Shown here one piece after another: positions 43,422-53,795 of a stretch of DNA of 64,000 nt; positions within the stretch are counted from its first letter, which is position 1, and each line of letters starts with the position of its first letter. This stretch comes from Variovorax paradoxus (lineage in GTDB: Bacteria; Pseudomonadota; Gammaproteobacteria; Burkholderiales; Burkholderiaceae_C): contig NZ_CP091716.1 of the NCBI RefSeq assembly GCF_022009635.1, forward strand, positions 4,107,001 through 4,171,000, in the 5' to 3' direction. The position numbers were made by a program, and so were the translations under genes. A model generated the notes under the pieces. The model was not told the DNA's origin, made no database searches, and saw only the letters and a program-made list of their open reading frames with translations.

Positions 43422-44327
43422 TCATGGCGCGGCTCCATCTGGCCGCGGCAGTCCCCTCACCCACTCGAACACCGCCGCCACTGCCGGCTCCGACCGCCGC
43501 GCCTCGGGGCAGACAAGATAGAACGGCAACCCGGGCAGCTCCGGGCCGAAGGGTTTCACCAGGTTGCCCGCGCGCAGTTCGTCCGCGATCAGCGCGAGGC
43601 TCATCAGCGCCACGCCTTGCCCCTGCAGCGCAGCCGACACGGTGTGCGTCTCGTCCGAGAACACCGGCCCCGCTGACACGTCAAGGCCAGCCACCTGCGC
43701 CGCCTGCTGCCATTCCATCCACGTGCCCGGCTGGTTCCTGCTGCCGGGCACCGTGAAATGCAGCAGCGTGTGCCGCGCCAGGTCGCCCCGCTTTTTCAGC
43801 TTGAGCGCGGGACTGCATGCCGGCGCGAAGACGTTGTCGAACAGCTTCTCGGCCACCATGCCGGGCCACCGTCCGTGCCCGTAGCGGATGGCGACGTCGG
43901 CCGTCACGCCGTCCAGCGCCACCGCCTCGTGCGATGCATGAATGCGCAGATCCAGCTTCGGATGCAACGCCCGCAAGGCACCGACCCCCGGCAGCAGCCA
44001 GCGCGCGGCAACGGCCGGCATGGCCGACAGCGTGATCGCCTGCCGCTGCGGCGGCGCCCGCAGCCGCGCCACCGCATTCGCCATTGCATTGAACGACTCG
44101 CCCAGCACCGCCTGCAGCTCTCGGCCCTGCGGCGTGAGCACCAGTTGCCTGGGCTGGCGGATGAAGAGCGCGACCCCGAGCGAGTCTTCCAGCTGCCGCA
44201 CCTGATGGCTGATGGCGGTAGGCGTGACCGACAGCTCATGGGCCGCGAGCTTGGCGCTGCAATGCCGCGCGGCCGCTTCGAAGGCGCGCAGCGATGCCAG
44301 TGGCGGGAGTTGGCGAAGGTTGGTCAT
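43422..44327 (-). CDS. LysR-family regulator (GcvA-like), azoreductase module 2
   Basis: A 301-residue regulator with LASLRAFEAAARHCSAKLAA and VTPTAISHQVRQLEDSLG in the winged helix, and an effector domain with AARWLLPGVGALRALHP and DVAIRYGHGRWPGM. FSDETHTVSAALQGQGVALM matches the same block in the LysR of module 1 (FSDETHAMLAALGGHGVALL), showing common descent. It is divergent from the azoreductase gene at 44466. A CTGAAT/ATTCAG palindrome sits between them. Confidence 0.92.
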   Translation of the reverse strand: MTNLRQLPPLASLRAFEAAARHCSAKLAAHELSVTPTAISHQVRQLEDSLGVALFIRQPRQLVLTPQGRELQAVLGESFNAMANAVARLRAPPQRQAITLSAMPAVAARWLLPGVGALRALHPKLDLRIHASHEAVALDGVTADVAIRYGHGRWPGMVAEKLFDNVFAPACSPALKLKKRGDLARHTLLHFTVPGSRNQPGTWMEWQQAAQVAGLDVSAGPVFSDETHTVSAALQGQGVALMSLALIADELRAGNLVKPFGPELPGLPFYLVCPEARRSEPAVAAVFEWVRGLPRPDGAAP

Positions 44328-44384
44328 GGATGAATTAATTTTTCAGCAGTGCAAAAAACTCATCGTTTGTCTCAGCTAGTGCGC

Positions 44385-44398
44385 CTGAATAGATTCAG
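44385..44398. promoter_or_regulatory. LysR operator candidate, module 2
   Basis: CTGAATAGATTCAG is a perfect palindrome midway between the divergent LysR and azoR starts. A partial repeat, GCTGAATC, lies about 30 bases further downstream. The sequence differs from the module 1 site, so the two regulators may have diverged in binding specificity. Confidence 0.65.
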
Positions 44399-44465
44399 AA
44401 CCGTGCCACACAAAAGCTGAATCTACTTCATCCATTCCACACTTCAACCCATAGAGAACCGCATC

Positions 44466-45137
44466 ATGACCACACTGCTCCACCTCGACGCCAGCGCCCG
44501 CTCCGGCCTTTCGGGCACGCATGTTCACGGCTCGCACTCGCGCCGCCTGAGCCGGCATTTCGTGTCTGCCTGGCACGCAACACGGCCGGACGATGAAGTG
44601 ATCTACCGCGACATCGGCGCAACGCCGCCGGGCCATGTCACCGGTGAATGGATCGCGGCAGGCTACACCCCTGCGGCCGAGCGCGAGCCGTGGATGCATG
44701 CGGCGCTCGCGGAGAGCGACACGTTGATCGCAGAAATCCGCCGCGCCGACCTGCTGGTGATCGGCGTGCCCATGTACAACTTCGGAATGCCGGCACCGCT
44801 GAAGTCATGGATCGACAACATCGTGCGCATCGGCGCGACCTTCGACTTCGACCGCAGCCGCGAGAACCCATACGTGCCCTTGCTGGCCGAGCGCCTTCGC
44901 CGCACGGTACTGCTCACCTCATGCGGCAGCAGCGGCTACGGGCCCGACGGCTTCCAGGCGGGATTGGACTTTCTGACGCCCGGCATCACCGCCCCGCTGG
45001 CACTGCTGGGGCTTACCGAAACGCACAGCGTCGGCATCGAGCACGCCGAAGACCACGGCGACCTGCTCGACCGGTCGATCGCCGCCGCGCTCGCCCGCGT
45101 CGAAACGCTGGTGGACGAACTGCAGGCGGCGGCCTGA
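44466..45137 (+). CDS. FMN-dependent NADH-azoreductase-like oxidoreductase, copy 2
   Basis: A 223-residue AzoR-family protein: LLHLDASARSGLSGTHVHGS for the FMN phosphate site, VIGVPMYNFGMPAPLKSWID and WIDNIVRIGATFDFDRS. Alignable end to end with the protein at 40132-40818, sharing the AREPWM/EREPWM and HGSHxRRLS stretches. GTTHSVGIEHAEDHG-type residues at the C-terminus differ. Convergent with an SDR gene 15 bases away. Likely quinone or azo reduction, under its own LysR regulator. Confidence 0.9.
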   Translation: MTTLLHLDASARSGLSGTHVHGSHSRRLSRHFVSAWHATRPDDEVIYRDIGATPPGHVTGEWIAAGYTPAAEREPWMHAALAESDTLIAEIRRADLLVIGVPMYNFGMPAPLKSWIDNIVRIGATFDFDRSRENPYVPLLAERLRRTVLLTSCGSSGYGPDGFQAGLDFLTPGITAPLALLGLTETHSVGIEHAEDHGDLLDRSIAAALARVETLVDELQAAA

Positions 45138-45151
45138 AGAGGCTTGAAGAA

Positions 45152-46057
45152 TCAGGCCGAGCGCAGTTGCTCGCGCAGCTTCTGCCCGATCTCCGGGCGC
45201 TCGAGGAACGGGTCGGCCGGATTCGTGACCGACACGATGTTCTCCATGCGGCTGCGCACGTTGCCCAGCGCCTTCGGGTGGCTGAACACGTAGAACTGGT
45301 TGTCGCTGATGGCTTCGAACACCTTGGCCGCAACTTCAGCCGCCGTGATCTTGCCGCTGCTCACCGCCTTGTTGCTCATGGCCTGGCCGATGAGCTGGCT
45401 CTTGGTGAGCTCGCTGTCCTTCGGCGCATTAGGGCGGTTGCGCTCGCTGCTCGTGATGCCGGTGGGCACGAAGTACGGGCACAGCAGGCTCGCGCCGATC
45501 TGGTCGGTGACGAGGTTCAGGTCCTGGTACATCGTCTCCGTCAGGCTCACGACGGCCGCCTTGGCTGCGTTGTAGATGCCCATGTTGGGCGGCGTGAGCA
45601 AGCCGGCCATGCTGGCGGTGTTGGTGATGTGACCGCGGTAGCTCGGGTCTTTCGCCGCGGCTTCCAGCATCATCGGCGTGAACAGGCGCACGCCGTGGAT
45701 CACGCCCCAGAGGTCGACACCCAGCACCCATTCCCAGTCGGCCACGGTGTTCTCCCACACCAGGCCTCCGGCGCCCACGCCCGCGTTGTTGAACACGAAG
45801 TGCGGCGCGCCGAAGCGTTCCTTCACGGCGGCGGCCAGCGCTTCCATTTGCGCCGCATCGGACACGTCGACCTTGCGCGCCAGCACCTGCACACCGGCGG
45901 CTTCCATCTCGGCCTTCGCCTTGTCCAGGGCATCCTGCTGCACGTCGACCAGCACGAGGTTCATGCCGCGCGCAGCGCCGATGCGTGCGCATTCCAGTCC
46001 GAAGCCCGAACCCGCGCCGGTGAGAACGGCGGTCTTGCCCTTGAAGTCCTGAATCAT
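45152..46057 (-). CDS. Short-chain dehydrogenase/reductase
   Basis: A 301-residue classical SDR. TGAGSGFGLECARIG near residue 14 is the NAD(P) motif, NNAGVGAGG follows, and the catalytic set is TASMAGLL with YNAAKAAVV (Tyr and Lys present). The C-terminal extension of about 60 residues, ending in QKLREQLRSA, fits the family of hydroxy-acyl or alcohol dehydrogenases used in CoA-ester catabolism. First gene downstream in the minus-strand catabolic block. Substrate unknown. Confidence 0.9.
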   Translation of the reverse strand: MIQDFKGKTAVLTGAGSGFGLECARIGAARGMNLVLVDVQQDALDKAKAEMEAAGVQVLARKVDVSDAAQMEALAAAVKERFGAPHFVFNNAGVGAGGLVWENTVADWEWVLGVDLWGVIHGVRLFTPMMLEAAAKDPSYRGHITNTASMAGLLTPPNMGIYNAAKAAVVSLTETMYQDLNLVTDQIGASLLCPYFVPTGITSSERNRPNAPKDSELTKSQLIGQAMSNKAVSSGKITAAEVAAKVFEAISDNQFYVFSHPKALGNVRSRMENIVSVTNPADPFLERPEIGQKLREQLRSA

Positions 46058-46167
46058 TTGCCGGTGTCCTTCTTTTGTTGAATGTCTCTGACGTTGAAGG
46101 CGCTATTGAAATACGGAAAACGCGCGGGCGCAGTCACGAAGGTGCCCGCCCGCCACCTCGGGTTCGG

Positions 46168-47106
46168 TCAGGCGTCCACCTTCTTCAGCACATAGCCGAT
46201 GCGCGGAAAGTGCACATGCACCGTTCCCACGCGCTCGCCGGTTCGCTCCAGCGTGTAGTGCGTGCGCGTGGCCGCGACCAGCGTGCCGGGCGTCTCTTCG
46301 AGGCCGAAGCTCTCGGCGCGGATGGTGACGGCGCTGCCCAACGGAATGCCGTGGTCGTCCTGGAAGGTGCTGTCGGTCAGCAGGGTGTGCGGCGTGGCGG
46401 CCTTGGCCGCGGCGATGGCTTCGTCGCTGGTGAACTTCTCGGGCGCGCCGTGACCGATGGCGGCCATGCGGTCCATCCAGTCGACCACCGCGGGCGTGAG
46501 GTCGAGGATGGTTCGCACCGACTCGATGCGGCGCGTGTACCAGAGCGGGTGGTAGGCGGAGAAGTCGGCGATGCTGGGCACCTCGCCCAGCAAGAACGGC
46601 TTGTCGTCCAGCATGTCCGACAGGCGGCGCAGGTACGACTTGTAGGCGCTGGTGGCGTCGGCCGGGCGCAGGCGGGTCATGTTGCCGGCGCTCATCTTGC
46701 CGCGGTCTTCGCCGAAGGCCTTGGCGGCTTCGGGCGGTGCCTTGGCGAACACTTCGGCCGCGCCCCTGGGCTGCAGGTTCCAGGCCATCGCGGCCCAGAA
46801 CAGCGTGGTGTCGGCCCACTGCGCGAGGATGCGCGACAGGCCCTTCTCGGGCTCGGGGTAGAGCGTGGGTTCGGGCTGCAGGTGCTCCAGTACGTCGGCG
46901 ATGAGCGCGCTGTCGCAGTACATGTCGGCGCCGATCTGCAGGAACGGGGTCTTGCGGTAGCCGCCAGTGAGCGTTTCCACGTCGGGCTTGGGCATGATCG
47001 GCGGAATGAAGACCGACTTCCACGGCAGCTTCTTCGCACCGAGGATCAGCCGCACCTTCTCCGAGAACGGCGAGGTGGTGTAGTGATGAAGGATCAGGTC
47101 GGCCAT
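46168..47106 (-). CDS. Glutathione S-transferase-family protein
   Basis: A 312-residue protein starting at ATG 47106. The N-terminal thioredoxin-like domain has HHYTTSPFSEKVRLILG with the usual Ser/Tyr region, then TPFLQIGADMYCDSALIADV for glutathione contacts. The C-terminal helical domain runs to about 210. A further about 100-residue beta-rich extension (LTDSTFQDDHGIPLG, THYTLERTGERVGTVHVHF) is longer than typical GSTs (200-240). It lies 47 bases downstream of the AidB-like gene. Confidence 0.85.
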   Translation of the reverse strand: MADLILHHYTTSPFSEKVRLILGAKKLPWKSVFIPPIMPKPDVETLTGGYRKTPFLQIGADMYCDSALIADVLEHLQPEPTLYPEPEKGLSRILAQWADTTLFWAAMAWNLQPRGAAEVFAKAPPEAAKAFGEDRGKMSAGNMTRLRPADATSAYKSYLRRLSDMLDDKPFLLGEVPSIADFSAYHPLWYTRRIESVRTILDLTPAVVDWMDRMAAIGHGAPEKFTSDEAIAAAKAATPHTLLTDSTFQDDHGIPLGSAVTIRAESFGLEETPGTLVAATRTHYTLERTGERVGTVHVHFPRIGYVLKKVDA

Positions 47107-47153
47107 GGGTTGTTTCCTGTGGGTTGCTTGTCGTTGTCGTGGGTCCGGCGCGC

Positions 47154-48794
47154 TCAACGGGGCTGCGCGCGCTGGATGATCGAATCGAAATCGGTGCCGG
47201 CGCCCAGCGTGCCGAAGGCGTTGCCCCAGTCGCCGCCCAGGCGCGATGCGCAGAAGGCGCCGACCACCGCCGCGGGTGCCGTCTGCGCGAGCAGCGATGC
47301 TTGCACGGCCAGCGCCACGTCCTGTGCCAGACGGCGCGCCTCGAGCTCGGAAGCCATCGCCTCGATGCGCGCGGGCAGCGCATCGGCAAGACGGTCGAGC
47401 GCGGCATGCTGGCCACGCGCGGGTGCCAGTTCCTTTTCCAGCGCGGCGACCGCATCGCCCTTGCGCAGGCCGCGCAGCAGGTCGAGCGCCATGATGTTGC
47501 CCGCGCCCTCCCAGATGGAGTTGAGCGGCATCTCGCGGTAGATGCGGGCCATGATGCCTTCGCCGCCCTCTTCCACGTAGCCGTTGCCGCCGAGGCACTC
47601 CATGGCTTCCTGCGCGAAATGGCTGCCGCGCTTGCAGATCCAGAACTTGGCGACCGGCGTGAGCAAGCGGGCCATCAGGCGTTCGTGCTCGTCCTCCTGA
47701 TGGTCGAAGGCCCTGGCGAGGCGAATGGCCAGCGCCGTGGCGGCTTCGCTTTCGAGCGCGAGATCGGCCAGAACGTTCTTCATGAGCGGCTGCTCGATCA
47801 AGGGCTTGCCGAAAGCATTGCGCTGCGCCGCATGGTTGAGCGCGATGCCCAACGACTGGCGCATCAGCCCGCTGGTACCCAGCGCGCAGTCGAGCCGGGT
47901 CATCGTTCCCATCTCCAGGATCTGCGGAATGCCGCGCCCCTCCTCACCCACGAGCCACGCACTGGCACCCTGGAACTCGACCTCGGAACTGGCGTTGGCC
48001 TTGTTGCCGAGCTTGTCCTTCAGACGCTGGATCTGGATGGCGTTGCGCGAGCCATCAGGCAGCACGCGCGGCAGGAAGAAGCAACTGAGCCCGGCCGGCG
48101 CTTGCGCCAGCACCAGGAAGGCATCGCACATCGGCGCGGAGAAAAACCATTTGTGGCCGGTGATCGCGTAGCGTTCGCCCCAGGCGTCGCTGCCGTCGCG
48201 CACGGCGCGCGTGGTGTTGGCTCGCACGTCGGAGCCGCCCTGCTTCTCGGTCATGCCCATGCCCATGGTCACGCCGGGTTTGTCGCCAAGGCACTTGAGG
48301 GCCGGGTCGTACCAGAGGCTGCCGAGCTTCGGGCCCCAGTCGGCATACACGCCGGCATTGCCACGCAGCGCGGGCGTGACCGCGTAGGTCATCGAGATGG
48401 GGCAAAGGATCGACGGCTCCAGCTCGGTGAAGAGCATGAAGCCCGCCGCGCGCAGCACGTGCGGCGAGGCCGAGGTGCCGGTCCATGGCGTGCCGTGCAG
48501 GCCCGCGCCCACGGCGGCGGTCATGAGCGCGTGGTAGCTCGGATGGAACTCCACCTCGTCGATGCGCCGCCCGAAGCGGTCGTGCGTGTGCAGCTCGGGC
48601 GTGTGGATGTTGGCCAGCCGCGCATGCGCCTGCATGCCGGCCGAGCCGAGGGTTGCGCCCAGCTCATGCAGCTGCGTGGTCTGCAGCGGAGGCGCATTGA
48701 ACTTCAGCGCATCGCGCAGGGGCCGGTTGGTGTCGAAGAGGTTGTAGTCCACCAGCGGCGTGGGCTGGTTGAAGACCTCGTGCGTCGAGTTCAT
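47154..48794 (-). CDS. aidB: AidB-like acyl-CoA dehydrogenase
   Basis: A 546-residue protein of the AidB branch of acyl-CoA dehydrogenases, matching E. coli AidB in length (541) and layout: N-terminal VFNQPTPLVDYNLFDTNRPL, then MGMTEKQGGSDVRANTTRA, YAITGHKWFFSAP and YREMPLNSIWEGAGNIMALD. AidB binds FAD and DNA in the alkylation response. It also has isovaleryl-CoA dehydrogenase-like features. Given its neighbours (SDR, GST, thiolase), a catabolic role is as likely as DNA protection. No Ada box was sought. Confidence 0.9.
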   Translation of the reverse strand: MNSTHEVFNQPTPLVDYNLFDTNRPLRDALKFNAPPLQTTQLHELGATLGSAGMQAHARLANIHTPELHTHDRFGRRIDEVEFHPSYHALMTAAVGAGLHGTPWTGTSASPHVLRAAGFMLFTELEPSILCPISMTYAVTPALRGNAGVYADWGPKLGSLWYDPALKCLGDKPGVTMGMGMTEKQGGSDVRANTTRAVRDGSDAWGERYAITGHKWFFSAPMCDAFLVLAQAPAGLSCFFLPRVLPDGSRNAIQIQRLKDKLGNKANASSEVEFQGASAWLVGEEGRGIPQILEMGTMTRLDCALGTSGLMRQSLGIALNHAAQRNAFGKPLIEQPLMKNVLADLALESEAATALAIRLARAFDHQEDEHERLMARLLTPVAKFWICKRGSHFAQEAMECLGGNGYVEEGGEGIMARIYREMPLNSIWEGAGNIMALDLLRGLRKGDAVAALEKELAPARGQHAALDRLADALPARIEAMASELEARRLAQDVALAVQASLLAQTAPAAVVGAFCASRLGGDWGNAFGTLGAGTDFDSIIQRAQPR

Positions 48795-48892
48795 TCGAAT
48801 ACCTCCGTGCTTCGCACTGCGGTGCGCGCTTGCTTGGGGCGGCCCGGCGCGGCGCGCATGACCGGCCTCCTTGCCGTGCGTGTTCAGCTCAT

Positions 48893-49909
48893 TCAGATCA
48901 GCTTGACGAGTTGCTTGCCGAAGTTCTTGCCCTTGAGCAGGCCCAAAAAGGCTTCAGGAGCGGATTCGATACCTTGCGCGATCGACTCGCGCGGCTTGAG
49001 CTTGCCGGTGCCCACCAGCGTGCCCAGTTCGGTGAGCGCCTCTGGCCACACTTCCATGTGCTCGCTGACGATGAAGCCTTCGATCTTCATGCGGTTGATG
49101 AGGATCAGCGCAGGGTTTGCCAGCGGCAGCGGCTGGCCGTCGTAGCCCGCGATCATGCCGCACAGCGCCACGCGGGCGAAGGCGTTGGCGCGCAGCAGCA
49201 CCGCGTCGAAGATGTAGCCGCCGACGTTCTCGAAGTAGCCGTCGATGCCGTTCGGGCAGGCTTCCTTGAGCGCGGCGCTCATCGACTTGACGTCGGGGTG
49301 CTGGCGGTAGTCGATGCAGGCGTCGAAGCCCAGTTCTTCGGTCACGTACTTGCACTTCTCGGCGCCGCCGGCAATGCCGACCACGCGGCAGCCGCGCGCC
49401 TTGGCCAGCGCGCCGAAGGCGCTGCCCACCGCGCCGCTGGCTGCGGTGATGACCACGGTTTCACCGGCCTTGGGCGCGATGATCTTCACCAGCCCGTACC
49501 AGGCCGTGACGCCCGGCATGCCGACCGCGCCCAGGTAGTGCGACAGCGGCACATGCGTGGTGTCGACCTTCTTCAGCGCGCCGGGCTGCGAGGCGTCGAC
49601 CACGCTGTATTCCTGCCAGCCGCCGAAGCCGACCACCTTGTCGCCGACGGCGTACTTGGGGTGCTTGCTCTCGACCACTTCGCCGACCGTGCCGCCCTGC
49701 ATCGTCTGGCCCAGCGGCTGCGGCTGCGCGTAGCTCTTGGAGTCGTTCATGCGCCCGCGCATGTACGGGTCCAGGCTCATGTAGTGGTGGCGCACCAGCA
49801 CCTGGTTGTCCTTGAGCGCCGGGGTCTCGGCGGTCACGAGCTTGAAGTTGCCGGCCACGGCCTCGCCGTCGGGGCGGTTGTCGAGGTGGATCTGCTTGTT
49901 GGTGGGCAT
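48893..49909 (-). CDS. NADP-dependent MDR oxidoreductase (CurA/prostaglandin-reductase-like)
   Basis: A 338-residue medium-chain reductase of the zinc-free enoyl reductase branch. YMSLDPYMRGRMNDSKSY at the start is characteristic, with VGMPGVTAWYGLVKI and VITAASGAVGSAFGALAKA (NADP motif, AASGAVGS) in the middle. YFENVGGYIFDAVLLRAN completes the family pattern. These reduce the double bond of alpha,beta-unsaturated carbonyls. It lies between the AidB-like and thioesterase genes on the same strand. Confidence 0.9.
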   Translation of the reverse strand: MPTNKQIHLDNRPDGEAVAGNFKLVTAETPALKDNQVLVRHHYMSLDPYMRGRMNDSKSYAQPQPLGQTMQGGTVGEVVESKHPKYAVGDKVVGFGGWQEYSVVDASQPGALKKVDTTHVPLSHYLGAVGMPGVTAWYGLVKIIAPKAGETVVITAASGAVGSAFGALAKARGCRVVGIAGGAEKCKYVTEELGFDACIDYRQHPDVKSMSAALKEACPNGIDGYFENVGGYIFDAVLLRANAFARVALCGMIAGYDGQPLPLANPALILINRMKIEGFIVSEHMEVWPEALTELGTLVGTGKLKPRESIAQGIESAPEAFLGLLKGKNFGKQLVKLI

Positions 49910-49933
49910 GGATATCTCCGGTGTTGGGGTCAG

Positions 49934-50398
49934 TCAGTCTGTCGACGGCGGGCGCATCGCGTTGGCGCTCGCGGGGCCGGTAGGCAGGCGGCGCTTCACG
50001 TACTTGAAGGTGCCCGTGGCGTGGGCGCACACGCGCTCTTGCTCGTCGTAGATTTTGGCTTCCGTGAAAGCCAGCGTCGCCGTCCGGTGAATGAGCGTGC
50101 CGCGCGCATGCAGCGGCCCCACGGAAGGCTGCATGAAGCTGGTCTTCATCTCGATGGTGACCACGCCGGTCTCGGGCGAAACGCTGCGCGCGGCCGCCGC
50201 CATGGTGATGTCGAGCAGCGTCATGCAGGCGCCGCCGTGCGTCACGTCGAAGGTGTTCAGGTGCTCCGGCTTGGCGGTGTAGACGATCTCGGACTCGCCG
50301 CCTTCGAACTTCGTGAGCTCGAAGCCCAGGTGGCGCGCAAAGGGAATCTGGCTCGTGTACGAGCGGATGTTGATGTCGTCGGATTCAGGAATTGTCAT
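49934..50398 (-). CDS. PaaI-like hotdog thioesterase
   Basis: A 154-residue single-hotdog protein. HLNTFDVTHGGACMTLLDIT contains the HGG and acidic catalytic region of the PaaI group, and VTIEMKTSFMQPSVG fits the second conserved strand. It hydrolyses acyl-CoA thioesters, probably to recover CoA from dead-end intermediates of the pathway. Gap to the neighbouring SDR is 9 bases, so cotranscription is very likely. Confidence 0.88.
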   Translation of the reverse strand: MTIPESDDINIRSYTSQIPFARHLGFELTKFEGGESEIVYTAKPEHLNTFDVTHGGACMTLLDITMAAAARSVSPETGVVTIEMKTSFMQPSVGPLHARGTLIHRTATLAFTEAKIYDEQERVCAHATGTFKYVKRRLPTGPASANAMRPPSTD

Positions 50399-50407
50399 TT
50401 CGGTTTT

Positions 50408-51205
50408 TCAGGCCGCGCCGAGCACCACGCTCACGCCGCCGTCCACCGCCAGCCACTGGCCGGTGATGTGCTTGCCGGCATCGCTCGCGTACAGCAGCGT
50501 CAGGCCCTTCAGGTCTTCGTCGTCGCCCAGGCGGCCCAGCGGGGCCTGCGCGGCCATCTTTTCCTCGCCCAGCGACTTGATCAGGCCGGCGGCCATCTTC
50601 GTCATGAAGAAGCCGGGGCAGATCGCGTTCACGTTGATGTTGTACTTGCCCCATTCGGCCGCCAGCGTGCGGGTGAAGCCGATGACCGCGGTCTTCGAGG
50701 TGTTGTAGGCCAGCGTCTGCATCTCGGGCGGGTTGCCGTTCAGGCCGGCGATCGACGCGATGTTGATGATGCGCCCCGACTTCTTCGGGATCATGTACCC
50801 GTTGGCGATCTGCTGCGACAGGATGAAGTAGCCGCGCACGTTGAGGTTCATCACCTTGTCCCAGGCCTCGACCGGGTGGTTCTCGGCCGGCGAACCCCAG
50901 CTCGCGCCGGCGTTGTTGATGAGGATGTCGACCGCGCCCATGCGCTGCAGCGTCTCGTCGGCCAGGCGGCGGGTGTCTTCTTCCTTCGAGCAGTCGGCGG
51001 CGATCCAGCGCGCGTCGATGCCTGCGGCCTGCAGCTCGGCCGCGGCCTGCTCCAGGTCGTCGGCCTTGCGCGAACTCAGCATGATCTTCGCCCCGGCCTC
51101 GCCCAGCGCGTGGGCCATCTGCAGGCCCAGGCCGCGCGAGCCGCCGGTGATGAGCGCGGTCTTGCCGGTGAGGTCGAAGAGTTTCTGGACGGTGCGGGCG
51201 GTCAT
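50408..51205 (-). CDS. Short-chain dehydrogenase/reductase (gluconate 5-dehydrogenase / FabG-like)
   Basis: A 265-residue classical SDR starting at ATG 51205. ITGGSRGLGLQMAHALGE is the cofactor motif, NNAGASWGSP follows, and the active centre is INIASIAGLNG with AYNTSKTAV (Tyr and Lys present). The C-terminus GQWLAVDGGVSVVL is typical. It probably oxidises a 3-hydroxy intermediate or reduces a keto group. It is followed by the thioesterase gene and preceded by a Dabb gene 28 bases away. Confidence 0.91.
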   Translation of the reverse strand: MTARTVQKLFDLTGKTALITGGSRGLGLQMAHALGEAGAKIMLSSRKADDLEQAAAELQAAGIDARWIAADCSKEEDTRRLADETLQRMGAVDILINNAGASWGSPAENHPVEAWDKVMNLNVRGYFILSQQIANGYMIPKKSGRIINIASIAGLNGNPPEMQTLAYNTSKTAVIGFTRTLAAEWGKYNINVNAICPGFFMTKMAAGLIKSLGEEKMAAQAPLGRLGDDEDLKGLTLLYASDAGKHITGQWLAVDGGVSVVLGAA

Positions 51206-51233
51206 GGGTTGTCTCCGGGGTTCGGTTTTTGAA

Positions 51234-51536
51234 TCAGATTTCGTAGTCCATGCACTGGCGGGCTTCACGCACGGCGCCGATGAACGGCTTCAGGGCCACA
51301 TGCTGCGGATGGTCCGCATAGGCCGCGAGCGCGGCGGCGTCGGTGAATTCCGAGTTCAGGATCAGGTCGTAGGTGGCTTCCAGGCCCGGCTGGGCAATGA
51401 CCACTTCGAAGCGATGGGTGCCGGGCGACAGCTTGGCGCAGGCGTCGAGCAGCGCCTTGGCCTTGCGCAGGTTGGTCGCCTTGTCGGCGCCCTCGGCGTG
51501 TTCCTTGAACTTCCACATCACGATGTGCTTGAGCAT
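51234..51536 (-). CDS. Dabb (stress-responsive alpha-beta barrel) domain protein
   Basis: A 100-residue ferredoxin-like protein: MLKHIVMWKFKEHA at the start and DLILNSEFTDAAALAAYADH with HPQHVALKPFI are diagnostic of the Dabb domain. Members are dimers that bind small molecules or act as polyketide-like cyclases; this one's role is unknown. It lies 15 bases downstream of the small membrane protein gene and 28 before the SDR. Confidence 0.9.
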   Translation of the reverse strand: MLKHIVMWKFKEHAEGADKATNLRKAKALLDACAKLSPGTHRFEVVIAQPGLEATYDLILNSEFTDAAALAAYADHPQHVALKPFIGAVREARQCMDYEI

Positions 51537-51551
51537 GGCGGTGTCCTCGGG

Positions 51552-51802
51552 TTATTTGTTGCTCAGCCGCGAGCGCACGTAGATGAGCACGAAGCCCACC
51601 AGCGAAACCAGCCCGCCGGGAACGGCGATCGACCAGCCCAGGGCAGCGTCGGTGCGGCCGGTGGAAATGCCCAGGATGACGAGGAACAGGCCGCCGTAGA
51701 TCAGGATCCAGATCCACTTCTCCAGGCGCGCATGCGGCTTGGGCGGCTTCGGGGTGTTGGCTGGGGTGTTGGGGGTGGAATTCGGCGGATTGTTGGTGGC
51801 CA

Positions 51803-51803
<1 letters not shown>
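51552..51803 (-). CDS. Small two-helix membrane protein
   Basis: An 83-residue protein. The Pro-rich N-terminus (NPPNSTPNTPANTPKPP) is cytosolic or periplasmic, then two helices (WIWILIYGGLFLVILGIS; LVSLVGFVLIYVRS). The start codon shares one base with the stop of the FadE-like gene (TGATG), so translation is coupled. The family is not recognised, though similar small proteins occur next to such dehydrogenases. Possibly assists membrane association, but this is a guess. Confidence 0.8.
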
Positions 51804-53656
<1,853 letters not shown>

Positions 53657-53701
53657 GGTCGGATTTCGGTGGATGTCATGAGACCGCGGCGTTCCTTCTC
53701 A

Positions 53702-53791
53702 GGAACACCGCGGAACCGGCTTCGCCGGGCCGCCGGTGTTGCCCCCGGAAGGGGGTGGGCGAAGCGACACGAAGTGCGCGAAGCCTGGGGG
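53702..53791 (-). repeat. Dispersed intergenic repeat, copy B
   Basis: Reverse-strand copy of the element at 30224-30313. It is about 90 bases, from GGAACACCGCGG through the CCCCGGAAGGGGG hairpin to AAGCCTGGGGG. It lies between thiolase and the FadE-like gene. The two copies are nearly identical in both hairpins, which points to a dispersed family rather than chance. Confidence 0.85.
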
Positions 53792-53795
53792 AGAG

